DNA of 64,000 bases from Leptolyngbya subtilissima AS-A7 (GCF_039962255.1 NZ_JAMPKY010000008.1:248001-312000); one strand, 5' to 3'. Shown: positions 46,539 to 56,706, counted from the first letter of the stretch. A program made the numbers and translations. The notes: generated by a model not told the origin, from the letters alone.

Positions 46539-46799
46539 AGGTGCTCAAAGTGCCGCAGTGATACTAAATCTAACCCTCAGTCCAGCTTAAAGATATCACT
46601 GGTGAAAATTTGGCCCACAGCAGCCTAGGAGCAAGCGCTAACCTAGACCCAGTTCATCCCTCAAAGCCAAATTGACCGTTGGATAATTCAAAGCCAGGGC
46701 AAGATAGCTATAAAATCGCAGCCAGATAAAAATCAGTCTGCCTGGTTATCTTAGCCCAGGCCAGAGCATAGAACCATCCTGGGGGTGGGCATTAACACG

Positions 46800-47621
46800 A
46801 TGGAAGAAACTACCGATGAAAAGCAGGAAGCCCAGCACGAGGGTCAGGAACTGGCGCTGCGTGAACGCCTGCGCGGCCACCTAGACACCACCGACACGAT
46901 GCCTGGTCGGGTAGTCAATAGCGCGATCGTGCTGCTGATCTTTACGTCGGCCGCCATTTTTGTTGTCAAAAGCTACCCCATCTCTCCTGCCCTAGATGAA
47001 TGGCTGGACTGGCTCGACTGGCTGATCGTACTGGCTTTTACCCTCGAGTATGGTTTGCGCCTCTGGACAGCCCCGCGCCCCTGGCAGTACGCCTTTAGCC
47101 TCTACGGCCTGATCGACCTAATTGCCATTCTGCCTTCTTGGATTGGCGTCTTTGACATTCGCTTTTTGCGCTTTTTTAGATCGCTGCGAATTTTGCGCTT
47201 AGTGCGAATCTTCAACGACCGGCTCTGGTTTGGCCAAGTAACCAGCACAGACAGCCTCATCTTAATTCGTATTTTGCTGACGTTAGGAACAATTGTTTTT
47301 ATCTACTCCGGCCTGATCTTTCAAGTTGAGCATCCCAGCAACCCCGAAGAATTCGGCACCTTTTTAGACGCGCTCTATTTCGCTGTAGTCACAATGACCA
47401 CGGTAGGCTACGGCGATGTCACCCCCATTTCTGAAGCGGGGCGGGGGCTCACGGTGATGATGATTCTTACCGGCATCGCGCTCATTCCGACCCAAGTCAG
47501 CAGCCTGATTCGACAACTGGGCCAAGTCGGTCAACACCGCCCCTGTGCCAGCTGCGGCCTGACTCTGCACGACAACGATGCCCAATTTTGCAAACGTTGC
47601 GGTACTCTTCTAGAGCCCTAG
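46800..47621 (+). CDS. Voltage-gated K+ channel with C-terminal zinc ribbon
   Basis: About 273 residues. After a charged cytoplasmic N-terminus, six helices follow (S1 near residue 40); S4 carries the regularly spaced arginines of RFLRFFRSLRILRLVRIF, and the pore has TTVGYGD, a K+ filter. The C-terminus holds four cysteines in CASCGLTLHDNDAQFCKRCG, a zinc-ribbon-like module not usual for Kv channels. The ATG at 46800 is chosen; a GTG five codons earlier is possible. Divergent from cbiX. Confidence 0.88.
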   Translation: MEETTDEKQEAQHEGQELALRERLRGHLDTTDTMPGRVVNSAIVLLIFTSAAIFVVKSYPISPALDEWLDWLDWLIVLAFTLEYGLRLWTAPRPWQYAFSLYGLIDLIAILPSWIGVFDIRFLRFFRSLRILRLVRIFNDRLWFGQVTSTDSLILIRILLTLGTIVFIYSGLIFQVEHPSNPEEFGTFLDALYFAVVTMTTVGYGDVTPISEAGRGLTVMMILTGIALIPTQVSSLIRQLGQVGQHRPCASCGLTLHDNDAQFCKRCGTLLEP

Positions 47622-47833
47622 TTAGGCAAGCCCTTCAGCCGCGCTGTTGTCTCAGTAACGAAACATAACGATTATTGAAAAAACAAATAGGCCTTTTGCC
47701 GGATACGGTCTTTCCGGTACAATGACCACCCAAAAGCCTCGTCAGCCCTGTCCTCGGTGCTGGCTGCGCAGTTCATACGTTTTTGTCAGCCTCACCCCTG
47801 AGCCTGTCTAGCCCATCTCAGTTAGGACGCTCC

Positions 47834-48673
47834 ATGACTTCTGTGCTCCATCGCCCCACCGACGACGCCAAGCTGTCCGGTCTTCCCGAAGACGTCAAGG
47901 CTAGACTACAAGACCGCTTCAAACTTGTAGTGCCCGCCCGTTCCGCCGCCGACCCTTCTCCTGCCCCCGTGCTCGACGCTGCTCCTCCCCAAAACACCTC
48001 TGTTCAGCCCATCGTTTCCCTCAACAACGTTGAGAAGGTCTATGCCAACGGCAGCAAGGCGCTGGCAGGTGTAAATCTAACGGTCAATCCCGGCGATTTT
48101 CTCTTCGTCACCGGCCCGTCGGGCTCAGGCAAATCAACCCTACTCAAACTGCTCTACGGCTATGAGCGCCCCACCAGCGGCAACATCCTCGTGGGCGATG
48201 AACCGATTTCTGACTTGCGGGGCAACCGCCTAGCGATGATGCGCCGCCGCATCGGTGTCGTATTCCAAGACTACAAGCTGATTCCTAAGCGCACTGTGGC
48301 CGAGAACGTAGCCTTTGTGCTGTGGGCCCAGGGTTTTACCCGCAAAGAGATTCATCGCCGCCTCTGGCCGACTCTCAAAATGGTGGGTCTTCAGGGCAAA
48401 GCCCAGTGCTTCCCCGACGAACTCTCTGGCGGTGAGCAGCAGCGAGTGAGCATTGCCCGCGCCGTGGTCAGCACCCCACCCCTGCTGCTGGCCGACGAGC
48501 CCACTGGCAACCTAGATGCGGAGAACTCCCTTCAGGTGATCAAGATCCTCAAAAAGCTCAACTCCATCGGCATTACTGTCATTGTCACCACCCACGACGA
48601 GCACCTAGTGCGCATTTCTAACCATCCCGTCGTGCAGATTAAGAATGGTCGTCTGCATCACCTGCGCCGGTAG
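47834..48673 (+). CDS. FtsE-like ABC transporter ATP-binding protein
   Basis: About 279 residues. The ATPase domain (about 60-279) has Walker [13 protein letters not shown], signature [15 protein letters not shown], Walker [13 protein letters not shown] and the FtsE-like [20 protein letters not shown]. The N-terminal ~60 residues are a proline/alanine-rich extension not found in typical FtsE. FtsE pairs with FtsX to activate division amidases, but no ftsX gene is near; a related lipoprotein-export role is possible. The ATG at 47834 follows AGGA; an upstream TTG is rejected. Confidence 0.85.
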   Translation: MTSVLHRPTDDAKLSGLPEDVKARLQDRFKLVVPARSAADPSPAPVLDAAPPQNTSVQPIVSLNNVEKVYANGSKALAGVNLTVNPGDFLFVTGPSGSGKSTLLKLLYGYERPTSGNILVGDEPISDLRGNRLAMMRRRIGVVFQDYKLIPKRTVAENVAFVLWAQGFTRKEIHRRLWPTLKMVGLQGKAQCFPDELSGGEQQRVSIARAVVSTPPLLLADEPTGNLDAENSLQVIKILKKLNSIGITVIVTTHDEHLVRISNHPVVQIKNGRLHHLRR

Positions 48674-48795
48674 TTTACTTTCCTTAACATCAACAGGTGT
48701 GCCTTATCCAATCAATAGGATAATGATCAGAGCTAACATTCAGGCGGTTTCAATCTAGGCCGCCGAATGACTTTGGACTCTGAGAGGAACGTGCT

Positions 48796-50097
48796 TTGGT
48801 CAGTACAGCCCCGTTTAAAACAGCAAAATCACAAGAAATTTTTTCCGCTGCCCAAAACCTCATGCCGGGCGGCGTTAACTCTCCAGTACGGGCCTTCAAA
48901 TCAGTGGGCGGGCAGCCCATCGTATTTGACCGCGTCAAGGGCGCCTACATTTGGGATGTCGACGGTAACCAGTACATCGACTACGTCGGTACCTGGGGCC
49001 CAGCTATCTGCGGTCACGCCCACCCCGAAGTGCTGGCGGCTCTAGCAGCGGCTTTAGAAAAAGGCACCAGTTTTGGCGCGCCCTGCTACCTTGAAAACGT
49101 GCTGGCCGAAATGGTGATTCAGGCCGTGCCTAGCATTGAGATGGTGCGCTTTGTGAACTCTGGCACTGAAGCCTGTATGGCCGTGTTGCGGCTAATGCGG
49201 GCCTACACCGGTCGCAACAAAATCATTAAATTCTCAGGTTGCTATCACGGCCACGCCGACATGTTCTTAGTGCAGGCAGGTTCTGGGGTTGCAACCCTAG
49301 GCTTGCCTGATTCTCCAGGGGTGCCCAAATCAGCCACCAGCGACACCCTGACCGCCCCCTACAATGATCTTGAAGCGGTCAAGGCCCTCTTTGCCCAAAA
49401 CCCTGGGGAAATTGCTGGGGTGATTCTAGAGCCAGTGGTAGGTAACGCCGGGTTTATCACTCCCGATGGCGGCTTTCTAGAAGGGTTGCGAGAAATCACC
49501 CGCGAAAACGATGCGCTGCTGGTGTTCGATGAAGTGATGACTGGCTTCCGCATTGCCTACGGCGGCGCCCAGGCCAAGTTCAACGTCACCCCCGACCTCA
49601 CCACCTTGGGTAAGGTGATTGGCGGTGGCTTGCCCGTAGGCGCCTACGGCGGTCGCCGCGACATCATGGAAATGATTGCTCCTGCGGGTCCGGTCTACCA
49701 GGCGGGCACCCTATCGGGGAATCCCTTAGCCATGACTGCCGGCATTAAAACCCTGGAGTTGCTCCAGCGCCCCGGCACCTACGACGAGCTCGATCGCCTG
49801 ACGAAGAAGCTCATCGACGGTCTACTTCAGGTGGCTCGAGATGCAGGCCATGAGGTGTATGGTGGCCACATCAGCGCTATGTTTGGCATGTTCTTCCATG
49901 CGGGGCCGATCAGCAACTTTGAAGACGCTAAGGGGGCCGATCTGGAGAAGTTTAGCCGCTTCCACCGGGGCATGTTAGAGCGCGGCGTCTACTTGGCACC
50001 GTCGCAGTTTGAGGCCGGGTTTACTTCCTTAGCCCACACCGACGCGGATATTGACGCCACGATCGCAGCCGCCCGCGACGTGCTGGCAACCCTGTAA
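48796..50097 (+). CDS. hemL: Glutamate-1-semialdehyde 2,1-aminomutase
   Basis: A 433-residue PLP enzyme that makes 5-aminolevulinate, the committed precursor of heme, chlorophyll and bilins. Visible parts are [20 protein letters not shown], the [15 protein letters not shown] region and the PLP lysine in [20 protein letters not shown]. The start is a TTG ([20 protein letters not shown]) with AGAGGA seven bases upstream; homologues begin at the same place. It is convergent with apcD and shares a terminator. Confidence 0.96.
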   Translation: MVSTAPFKTAKSQEIFSAAQNLMPGGVNSPVRAFKSVGGQPIVFDRVKGAYIWDVDGNQYIDYVGTWGPAICGHAHPEVLAALAAALEKGTSFGAPCYLENVLAEMVIQAVPSIEMVRFVNSGTEACMAVLRLMRAYTGRNKIIKFSGCYHGHADMFLVQAGSGVATLGLPDSPGVPKSATSDTLTAPYNDLEAVKALFAQNPGEIAGVILEPVVGNAGFITPDGGFLEGLREITRENDALLVFDEVMTGFRIAYGGAQAKFNVTPDLTTLGKVIGGGLPVGAYGGRRDIMEMIAPAGPVYQAGTLSGNPLAMTAGIKTLELLQRPGTYDELDRLTKKLIDGLLQVARDAGHEVYGGHISAMFGMFFHAGPISNFEDAKGADLEKFSRFHRGMLERGVYLAPSQFEAGFTSLAHTDADIDATIAAARDVLATL

Positions 50098-50162
50098 CTC
50101 GTTCAGTCTGGTGCGTCACCGCTCGGGGTGACGCACCCCAGGACAGTTAGCCCACCTAAAGC

Positions 50163-50195
50163 AAAACCCCGGATTCTCGAAGAATCCGGGGTTTT
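50163..50195. terminator. Bidirectional terminator between hemL and apcD
   Basis: AAAACCCCGGATTCT (50163-50177) is a perfect 15-base complement of AGAATCCGGGGTTTT (50181-50195) with a CGA loop, flanked by a T-run and an A-run. It can terminate both convergent transcripts. Confidence 0.93.
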
Positions 50196-50210
50196 TAGGT
50201 TGCTCTAAAA

Positions 50211-50696
50211 CTACGACATCGCCTGGATGATGTAGTCAAAGTAGGGCTGAGCTTCGGCGGCGTCTTCGTCAGACAGCAGATTCAGAGAAGCCTCTTTTAG
50301 GCAGCGGATGGCTTCAGCCATGCCGGGCACGGGTACGTCTAGAGCGTTGTACATTTCGCGGACGCCCACAATGCCAATGGCCTCAATGGGGGTCTGGTCA
50401 CCAGCCAGCACGCCGTAGGTGACGAGGCGCAGGTACCAGCCGTAGTCACGAATGCAGAGAGACCGCTGCTTTTGACCATAGGCATTGCCGCCGGGGGCGA
50501 TGAAGTCGGGTCGTCGCCGCCATAGCTCTCTGCTGGCCTGGTCAACAATCTTTTTCTCGTTTTCAGACAAAGTAGCGGCAATGCGGGTGCGCTGCTCGCC
50601 AGTCTTCAAAAATTCTTCAATGGCCTTGAGCTCGCCGGTGGTTGGGTAGCGCAGCTCGTCGTCGGCATTCAAAATAACTTGGCTAACAACAGACAT
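50211..50696 (-). CDS. apcD: Allophycocyanin alpha-B subunit
   Basis: A 161-residue phycobiliprotein of the phycobilisome core. The start [20 protein letters not shown] and the segments [20 protein letters not shown] (bilin-binding Cys) and [20 protein letters not shown] match ApcD, the terminal emitter that passes energy to photosystem I or II, better than ApcA or ApcB. Length is normal. It is isolated from other phycobilisome genes, as apcD usually is. Confidence 0.95.
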   Translation of the reverse strand: MSVVSQVILNADDELRYPTTGELKAIEEFLKTGEQRTRIAATLSENEKKIVDQASRELWRRRPDFIAPGGNAYGQKQRSLCIRDYGWYLRLVTYGVLAGDQTPIEAIGIVGVREMYNALDVPVPGMAEAIRCLKEASLNLLSDEDAAEAQPYFDYIIQAMS

Positions 50697-50923
50697 AGTT
50701 AAAAATGACGGGATGACCTTTTTCCATAGCTAGTTTAGCGACTTGGGGGCCATCAGGGAAAGCTAAATTCTCATTTAGTTGTCGATGCTAACGGCGCTCC
50801 GAGTGGGTTTGCCGTGGCGAGAACTAGGCTAAAACGTCCATTCTATAGGGAATTTTTAGGGATTACGCAATATTCTTCTGGTGAGAAAACAGGGGGATTT
50901 CGTAACGCTTTTGCAACAATCGA

Positions 50924-51871
50924 TTAGGTGAAAAGGTCAGCGCGGGGGCGGAAGCGTTCGGTTTGGCGGAGCTCTTCGTAAAGAGCTTTTTCGCGATCGC
51001 TTAGCCCCGTCGGCACTACCACCTCTAGCTCCACAATCTGATCGCCCCGGTCTCGGCCAACGGGATAGCCCCGCCCCGGCAGCTGGATAATTTGTCCGGT
51101 TTGCGCTCCCTGGGGTAGGGGGGTGCGCAAGGGACCATCCAGCGTGGGGATATCGATGGTGCTGCCTAGGGCAGCTTCGCTGGGGGTGATGGGCACACGG
51201 CAATACACATCGTTGCCTCGGAGGGTGTAGAAGGGATGGGGGTCAACCTGAATGCGCAGGTACAAGTTGCCACCGCCCACACCCTGGCCCCGCAAGCGAA
51301 TGCGCTGACCAGTGACCATGCCAGCGGGCATATTGACCTCTAGCGATCGCCCATCCTCTAGGCGAATACGCTCGCGCCCGCCTCGAAAGGCTTTTTCTAG
51401 GGGAACAGTGAGGTCGGCCTCGGCATCGCGGCGGCCAGTAGTAGTAGATGGGCTATAGGTAGCGGTATTGGCCGCATAGCCGTCGTCATCGCTAGCGCTA
51501 CGGCGGGCTGGGCGACGGTTGAGAAGCTGGTCAACAAAAACATTGAAGTCGGGAAATTCGCCAAAGCCAAAGTCTTCTAAGGAAATCCGCCCACCGAAAA
51601 AATCGCTGACGACAGATTTACCCTGGCCTTTCTTAAAGCCCTCCTGCTGCCAGTACTCGCTGAATTTCTCGTACTGGGCGCGTTTTTCGTCGTCGGAGAG
51701 CACGGTGTAGGCTTCGCTGATCAGCTTGAACTGATCCTCTGCGGCCTGGTCGCCAGGGTTGAGGTCGGGGTGGTACTGTCGGGCGAGCTTGCGGTAGGCC
51801 TGCTTGATGTCACTAAACGTTGCTTCTCTGGAAACCCCCAGAATGTCGTAGTAGTTCCGAAAGTTCTCCAT
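50924..51871 (-). CDS. dnaJ: DnaJ-type co-chaperone without zinc finger
   Basis: A 315-residue J-domain protein. Residues 1-70 are the J domain (NYYDILGVSREATFSDIKQA) with HPD at 34-36; then a Gly/charged linker and the C-terminal substrate-binding domains (from RDAEADLTVPLEKAFRGGRE to about residue 300). The cysteine zinc-finger repeats are missing, making it CbpA-like (type II). It is downstream of dnaK3 on the same strand, about 119 bases apart, so it is probably the dedicated J-partner. A G-rich repeat fills the gap. Confidence 0.93.
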   Translation of the reverse strand: MENFRNYYDILGVSREATFSDIKQAYRKLARQYHPDLNPGDQAAEDQFKLISEAYTVLSDDEKRAQYEKFSEYWQQEGFKKGQGKSVVSDFFGGRISLEDFGFGEFPDFNVFVDQLLNRRPARRSASDDDGYAANTATYSPSTTTGRRDAEADLTVPLEKAFRGGRERIRLEDGRSLEVNMPAGMVTGQRIRLRGQGVGGGNLYLRIQVDPHPFYTLRGNDVYCRVPITPSEAALGSTIDIPTLDGPLRTPLPQGAQTGQIIQLPGRGYPVGRDRGDQIVELEVVVPTGLSDREKALYEELRQTERFRPRADLFT

Positions 51872-51873
51872 GC

Positions 51874-51950
51874 AGGGTGGATAGGTGGGCGGGTAGGGGG
51901 TAGATGAGTGGATGGGTAGGCGGGTAGGGGAGTGGATGGTTCTGTTGGCC
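51874..51950. repeat. G-rich intergenic repeat between dnaK3 and dnaJ
   Basis: Between the two chaperone genes lie overlapping GGTGGATAGGTGGGCGGG and GAGTGGATGGGTAGGCGGGT words, matching the repeat at 17.2 kb and, inverted, near 62.0 kb. There is no terminator-like U-tract, so read-through from dnaK3 into dnaJ remains possible. Confidence 0.75.
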
Positions 51951-51990
51951 GGTTCGCTCCCCTAGCTGGCAGGGCGAAGTGAAGGGTGGG

Positions 51991-54846
51991 TTAGAGCCAC
52001 TCGTCGCGATCGCTCCAGTTGTCACCGTCGTAGCGAGGGGCAGGGCGGCGATTGTCTTGGCGAGGGGGTACCGATCTCGCAGCATCAGCGCCGCGTTCGG
52101 CGGGTGCAGGCCGCGCGCGCGTCTCTGGAGCCGGGTTTTCAGCGGGACGGTTCGCCGATGCGGGCTGCCCCCAGGGGTCGTCTTCCCAACTGTTGTCTCG
52201 GCGAGGAGCGGCGGAGGCGGGATTAGGTCGATCTGCTGGAGACGCATCGCGAGCGTAAGGGTCATAGCCCTGATCATCGTAACCACGGTTTCCAGAGCGC
52301 TCTGTTTCAGCGTCGCGATAGTCGGCATCGCCGTAGCCTGGCTCAGGGGCGCTAGGCCGGTCGTAGCGTGGGTCATCGTAGGTCGATTGACCGTAACCCG
52401 CATCGCCATAGCTAGGGCGGGCGGGCTCAGAATTTTGCGTTCTTGGGGCGTCTTGACCGTAGTCTTGGCGGCCATAGCTGGGCTGATCATAGCTACGATA
52501 GTCGTCGGCAGCGGATGGGGTATCGGTCGACGGTCTGTAGTCTTGGCGATCGTAATCCTGGCGATCGTAGCCAGGTTGCCCATAGTCCTGGCGGCCATAG
52601 TCTTGACGTCCATAGTCCGATGTGGGCGGCTGGGGGCGGCTGGGTTCTTGGGGGCGGTCGTAGCCATTGCCATAGCCCTGGTCATAGCCAGAGTTGCCGT
52701 AGCTAGAGCCGCCGCTAGAACGTTCACTGTACCCCTGATTGCCGTAGCCCTGATCGCTGTATCCTGGGCTGTCGTAGTTCGGGTTGTTGTAACCCTGGCC
52801 GTTGTAGCCGGTCGTTCCGTAGGCCCGGTTGTCGTAAGCTGGGCTATTGTAGCGCTGGCCACCCGCTCCGCCACGATTGTCGTAGTCCCAGTCGTCGTCC
52901 CAGTTGCCCCAAGTAGTAGATCCCTGATAGCCGTAGTTGGGCCGCGCATCCAGGTCATCGTCGAAGGAGAAGGTCTTCTTTAGGGTATTGCCGATCTGGC
53001 CGAGGATGCCGCCTTCGGGAGCATCTTCAGCTTCGTAGAGGTAGGCCTCGCGGTTGAGGTCGTAGAGTTCGTCTTGCAGCTCGGCCTGGGCAATGTCGAT
53101 GCCTCGCTCGTCGCTTTTCTCTAGGTAGTCGCGTAGCTCTTGCACTAGCCCTTCGATGCGGCGCCGGCGATCGCGGGCAAACTGCATGCCAAAGTCGAGG
53201 GCTACCTCCCGCAGCAGTCGCTCGGCCTGGAAAGTCAGCGCCTCGGCTCGGTTGCGCTTCTCAACTCGCTCGCGCTGGAGGCGATCGGTTTCGGCAAACT
53301 CCTCCGCCTCGCGAATCATCCGCTGCACTTCGCCTTCTTCGAGATTAGAAGCGCCCTGGACGGTCAAACTCTGCTCGCGCCCGGTGGTCTTATCCATGGC
53401 CGACACTTGCAGAATGCCGTTAGCGTCGATGTCAAAGGATACCAGCACCTGGGGTACGCCGCGCGGTGCGGGGGGAATGCCCATCAACTTGAAGCGACCC
53501 AGAGACTTGTTGTCGGCTCCCATTTCGCGCTCGCCCTGGAGCACGTGCACTTCTACCGAGGTCTGGTTGTTTTCAGAGGTGGAGAAAATATCCGATCGCC
53601 GCACCGGAATCGTGGTGTTGCGGGGAATCACCTTCTTCATCACGCCGCCGATAGTCTCCAGCCCTAGAGAGAGCGAGGTGACATCTAGCAGCATGATGTC
53701 CTGCACTTCCTGGGTGATGATGCCTGCCTGCACGGCAGCACCTACAGCCACGGCTTCGTCAGGGTTCACGTTTTGGCTGGGTTCGAGGCCGATCAGACCG
53801 CGCACCAAGTTCTGCACCATGGGCATGCGGCTGCCGCCGCCCACCAGCACCACTTCGTCGATGTCGTTGGGGGTGAGGCCCGCATCGCTGAGGGCCTGCT
53901 TGAGGGGCGCGCGCAGGGCGCTGACCAAGTCGCCGCAGAGGCCTTCGAACTGCGATCGGCTCAGGCGCGTCTCGATATGCTTAGGACCTTCAGGGCTAGC
54001 AGTAATAAACGGCAGGCTGATTTCGGTGCTGGCCACGCCAGAAAGCTCAATCTTGGCTTTCTCGGCCGCCTCAGTTAATCGCTGGAGCGCCTGACGATCT
54101 TTGCGTAGGTCAATGCCCTCTTTTTCAAGGAATTCATCGGCCAGCCAGTCAACAATTTTGGTGTCGAAGTTGGTGCCGCCCAGCTGGGTATCGCCCGAGG
54201 TCGAGCGTACCTCAAACACCCCATCGCCCACGTCGAGAATCGACACGTCAAAGGTGCCGCCCCCCAAGTCAAACACCAGAATGGTTTCGTTCTGCACCTG
54301 GTCGAGACCGTAAGCCAACGCTGCCGCCGTGGGCTCGTTCAAAATGCGCTTGACTTCCAGCCCGGCGATCCGCCCGGCGTTGCGGGTGGCCTGGCGCTGG
54401 GCGTCGTTAAAGTAGGCGGGCACGGTGATCACCGCCCCGGTCACTGGCTGGCCCAGGTAGCGACTGGCCTCATCCGCCAGCTTGCGCAGCACGATGGCCG
54501 AAATTTCTTCGGGGGCAAAATCTTTTTCAAGGCGGGGGCAGCGAATTTTGACGTTGCCTAAATCATCGCGGCGAATCGTGTAGGGCACCCGCTTAGAGGA
54601 TGGGTCGAGCTCGGCGTAGCGACGACCCATATAGCGCTTGACACTATAAAAGGTGTTTTGGGGATTGAGCACCGCCTGCCTGCGGGCCATCTGCCCCACC
54701 AGCCGCTCGCCCTCTTTGCTAAACGCCACTACCGAAGGCGTAGTCCGCATCCCTTCGGCGTTGGCAATCACTACCGGCTTGCCGCCCTCCATTACAGAGA
54801 CCACGGAGTTGGTCGTACCCAGGTCGATGCCAACTACTTTTCCCAT
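51991..54846 (-). CDS. dnaK3: DnaK3-type Hsp70 with Tyr/Gly-rich low-complexity tail
   Basis: A 951-residue Hsp70. The ATPase domain starts [20 protein letters not shown] and includes [16 protein letters not shown] and the [20 protein letters not shown] block; the substrate-binding domain and lid end near residue 628. Residues 629-951 are a disordered tail dominated by Tyr, Gly, Asp, Gln, Asn, Ser and Pro (about 35 Tyr in the first 240 residues), with repeats such as [13 protein letters not shown]. Cyanobacterial DnaK3 proteins have extended C-termini and associate with thylakoids, but this tail is unusually long and FUS-like. It is followed by a J-protein gene. No CIRCE element was found upstream. 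Confidence 0.93.
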   Translation of the reverse strand: MGKVVGIDLGTTNSVVSVMEGGKPVVIANAEGMRTTPSVVAFSKEGERLVGQMARRQAVLNPQNTFYSVKRYMGRRYAELDPSSKRVPYTIRRDDLGNVKIRCPRLEKDFAPEEISAIVLRKLADEASRYLGQPVTGAVITVPAYFNDAQRQATRNAGRIAGLEVKRILNEPTAAALAYGLDQVQNETILVFDLGGGTFDVSILDVGDGVFEVRSTSGDTQLGGTNFDTKIVDWLADEFLEKEGIDLRKDRQALQRLTEAAEKAKIELSGVASTEISLPFITASPEGPKHIETRLSRSQFEGLCGDLVSALRAPLKQALSDAGLTPNDIDEVVLVGGGSRMPMVQNLVRGLIGLEPSQNVNPDEAVAVGAAVQAGIITQEVQDIMLLDVTSLSLGLETIGGVMKKVIPRNTTIPVRRSDIFSTSENNQTSVEVHVLQGEREMGADNKSLGRFKLMGIPPAPRGVPQVLVSFDIDANGILQVSAMDKTTGREQSLTVQGASNLEEGEVQRMIREAEEFAETDRLQRERVEKRNRAEALTFQAERLLREVALDFGMQFARDRRRRIEGLVQELRDYLEKSDERGIDIAQAELQDELYDLNREAYLYEAEDAPEGGILGQIGNTLKKTFSFDDDLDARPNYGYQGSTTWGNWDDDWDYDNRGGAGGQRYNSPAYDNRAYGTTGYNGQGYNNPNYDSPGYSDQGYGNQGYSERSSGGSSYGNSGYDQGYGNGYDRPQEPSRPQPPTSDYGRQDYGRQDYGQPGYDRQDYDRQDYRPSTDTPSAADDYRSYDQPSYGRQDYGQDAPRTQNSEPARPSYGDAGYGQSTYDDPRYDRPSAPEPGYGDADYRDAETERSGNRGYDDQGYDPYARDASPADRPNPASAAPRRDNSWEDDPWGQPASANRPAENPAPETRARPAPAERGADAARSVPPRQDNRRPAPRYDGDNWSDRDEWL

Positions 54847-55107
54847 GCGCTCTGGCGTCTCCTTATCTGTCGGACTGCGTGCTCAATGAAGGTTAGCACC
54901 GAGGGGGCATCGCTTCTGCCAACCTACTTACATCAACTTTCTTAATGATAGTCTGTCACAGGCTGGCCTAGATTCTACCGCACGGCTTTTGGAGGCTTAG
55001 TAAAGGTTGAAAGAGAGAGGATAAAGGTGATTGGCTTAGCAGTATCTCTGAGCCGAGGAATGGCCTAGACTGGAGCTATCTTGAGAGCGCTTAGCCTTCT
55101 TTGGTTT

Positions 55108-55689
55108 ATGGTGCAGACGCGGCCCAGGTTCTATAGCTTTGAAGAATATCTGGCCTACGACGACGGCACGGAACATTTTTACGAGCTATTTAATGGAGAA
55201 CTAATTGCGGTGCCACCAGAGTCGGGGCAAAACGTACAAATTGCCAATCGCCTGCTGCTAATCTTTGCACTGCTATTAGGAATAGACCGGGTGCGGGGGC
55301 ATGGCCTGGAGCTAGAAGTCAGGGGTGAACCGAAAAATCGTTATCCTGACCTGACGGTAATTCAGCCTGAACACATTGAGCTATTGGCGAAGCGCAACAC
55401 CATTCGCCTGACGATACTACCCCCAGCACTAGTGGTCGAGGTAGTTAGCCCTGGAGAATTGCAGTGGGAGCGCGACTACGTAGCTAAGCGTGCCCAGTAC
55501 GAAGACTTAGGCATTCCTGAATACTGGATCATCAACCCCCAAGATCGCACGGTGCTGGTACTGGCGCAGCAGGGTCAGGGGTTTGCCCCGGTAGGAACCT
55601 TTGCCGGAGAGCAACGGATAGAGTCGGCCCAGTTCACAAATCTCACTCTGACCGCCGCTCAGCTTTTTGCGGCAGGGTTGCCGGAATAA
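55108..55689 (+). CDS. Uma2 family (DUF820) putative endonuclease
   Basis: A 193-residue PD-(D/E)XK-fold protein, abundant in cyanobacteria with many paralogues. Family marks are RFYSFEEYLAYDDG, FYELFNGELIAVPPESG, NRYPDLTVI with the catalytic Asp, PALVVEVVSPG with the Glu, and AQYEDLGIPEYWIINPQDR. Activity is unproven for most members. The ATG at 55108 is preferred over a TTG at 55081. Confidence 0.88.
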   Translation: MVQTRPRFYSFEEYLAYDDGTEHFYELFNGELIAVPPESGQNVQIANRLLLIFALLLGIDRVRGHGLELEVRGEPKNRYPDLTVIQPEHIELLAKRNTIRLTILPPALVVEVVSPGELQWERDYVAKRAQYEDLGIPEYWIINPQDRTVLVLAQQGQGFAPVGTFAGEQRIESAQFTNLTLTAAQLFAAGLPE

Positions 55690-55777
55690 AACGCCATTGT
55701 TAGAGGTGCAGTTTTATTGACCGCATCGCACCCTGCTCGCAGACTTTCAATGACAATCCTCAGGGTAACCACCCTCT

Positions 55778-56029
55778 ATGCGCATCAACCTGAATATTCC
55801 TGATGAAGTCGCCCAATGCCCAACCTTTTCTAAGTCCGATTGGCTGCGGGAAATGGCGATTTCCCTGTTTGAGCAGGAGCGGGTTACCCTAGGCATCGCC
55901 AGCCAGATCGCAGGCATTCACCTGATGGAGTTTCAAAAAATCATCGGCAGTCGCGGCGTTTGTGCTCATTACGATGCCGAAGAGTTTGTTAAGGATATTG
56001 AAAACCTGCGCAGCCGGGGTTGGCTATGA
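55778..56029 (+). CDS. UPF0175 family antitoxin-like protein
   Basis: An 83-residue protein of the UPF0175 family: NIPDEVAQ at the start, LREMAISLFEQERVTLGIAS and AGIHLMEFQKIIGSRGVCAH. UPF0175 proteins are paired with DUF3368 PIN-like proteins and are regarded as antitoxins. Its stop overlaps the ATG of that partner as ATGA. Confidence 0.87.
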   Translation: MRINLNIPDEVAQCPTFSKSDWLREMAISLFEQERVTLGIASQIAGIHLMEFQKIIGSRGVCAHYDAEEFVKDIENLRSRGWL

Positions 56030-56514
56030 CCATTGTGAGCGATGCTTCATCCCTGGGCAGCTTGGCCCTGATTGACTGTCTCTGGCTGCTGGAGGCGCTC
56101 TACGGCACTGTGGTGATTTCAGATGTGGTGGCGCGGGAGCTGGCAACAGCTAAGAATGCTCGTATTCAGGCGGTGCTATCGGTCAGTTGGGTCAAGGTGC
56201 AGGTGCCGACGGAGAGCGCGATCGCAACCATCCAGCAGCAGGGCCAGCAGCTCGACCTGGGCGAAACCCAAACTCTGGCCCTAGCCCTTCAGCTCAACGC
56301 CGACGAACTGCTGATCAACGAGCGCAGAGGACGGCAGGTCGCCCAAGCGCTGGGTCTGTCGGCGATCGGCATCGTTGGCATTGTCATCGTCGCCAAGCAG
56401 CGGGCGCTGATTCCCAGCGTGCGACGGGTGATGGATGCCCTGGTGGAGCTGGCTGGTTTTCGCATCAGCCACCAGCTTTACCAAAAGATTCTTAAGTTTG
56501 TCGATGAAATCTAA
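56026..56514 (+). CDS. DUF3368 PIN-like toxin
   Basis: A 162-residue PIN-superfamily protein of the DUF3368 type. TIVSDASSLGSLALIDCLWL carries the first Asp, VVARELATAKNA and DLGETQTLALALQL further acidic residues, ELLINERRGRQVAQALGLSA a later Asp/Glu cluster. The ATGA overlap with the UPF0175 gene indicates translational coupling, so the pair is a plausible toxin-antitoxin module. RNase activity is inferred from the fold. Confidence 0.87.
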   Translation: MTIVSDASSLGSLALIDCLWLLEALYGTVVISDVVARELATAKNARIQAVLSVSWVKVQVPTESAIATIQQQGQQLDLGETQTLALALQLNADELLINERRGRQVAQALGLSAIGIVGIVIVAKQRALIPSVRRVMDALVELAGFRISHQLYQKILKFVDEI

Positions 56515-56523
56515 GGTCTCAGC

Positions 56524-56606
56524 GAACGGGGTTCAGGTTTTAAGGTTCAGGGTTCAGGGCTGCACCTTAAACCCTAAACCCTAGACCTAATACCTCAAAC
56601 CCGTTA
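56524..56606. repeat. Long imperfect hairpin with telomere-like repeats
   Basis: The arms contain GGTTCAGGGTTCAGGG on one side and CCTTAAACCCTAAACCCTA on the other, bounded by AACGGG (about 56524-56530) and CCCGTT (about 56599-56605). The whole can fold into an imperfect stem of about 80 bases between the toxin-antitoxin pair and valS. It may terminate the TA transcript or be a small dispersed element. Confidence 0.65.
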
Positions 56607-56706
56607 GCCCTTGATACCCAGCAACTCCCCAGGTTCACCATCAAAATGACAGGATCCCTAGGTACACTGTCTTTAATGCAATAGTCCCCGCGCTCCAGGT
56701 TTTGTG

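Noticed and set aside
52540-52780. Short tandem DNA repeats that could look like a CRISPR array
   Set aside because: They are in frame and encode the DYG/GYG repeats of DnaK3, with no regular repeat-spacer pattern.
51813-52983. Long open frames on both strands overlapping the dnaK3 tail (381 residues on the minus strand in another frame, 334 residues on the plus strand)
   Set aside because: They arise from the repetitive, biased codons of the low-complexity tail; their products are Thr/Ala/Val/Ile-rich with no family features.
54847-54960. A CIRCE-like inverted repeat before dnaK3
   Set aside because: GGTGCTAA ... TGAGCACG is only partly symmetrical and does not match TTAGCACTC-N9-GAGTGCTAA.
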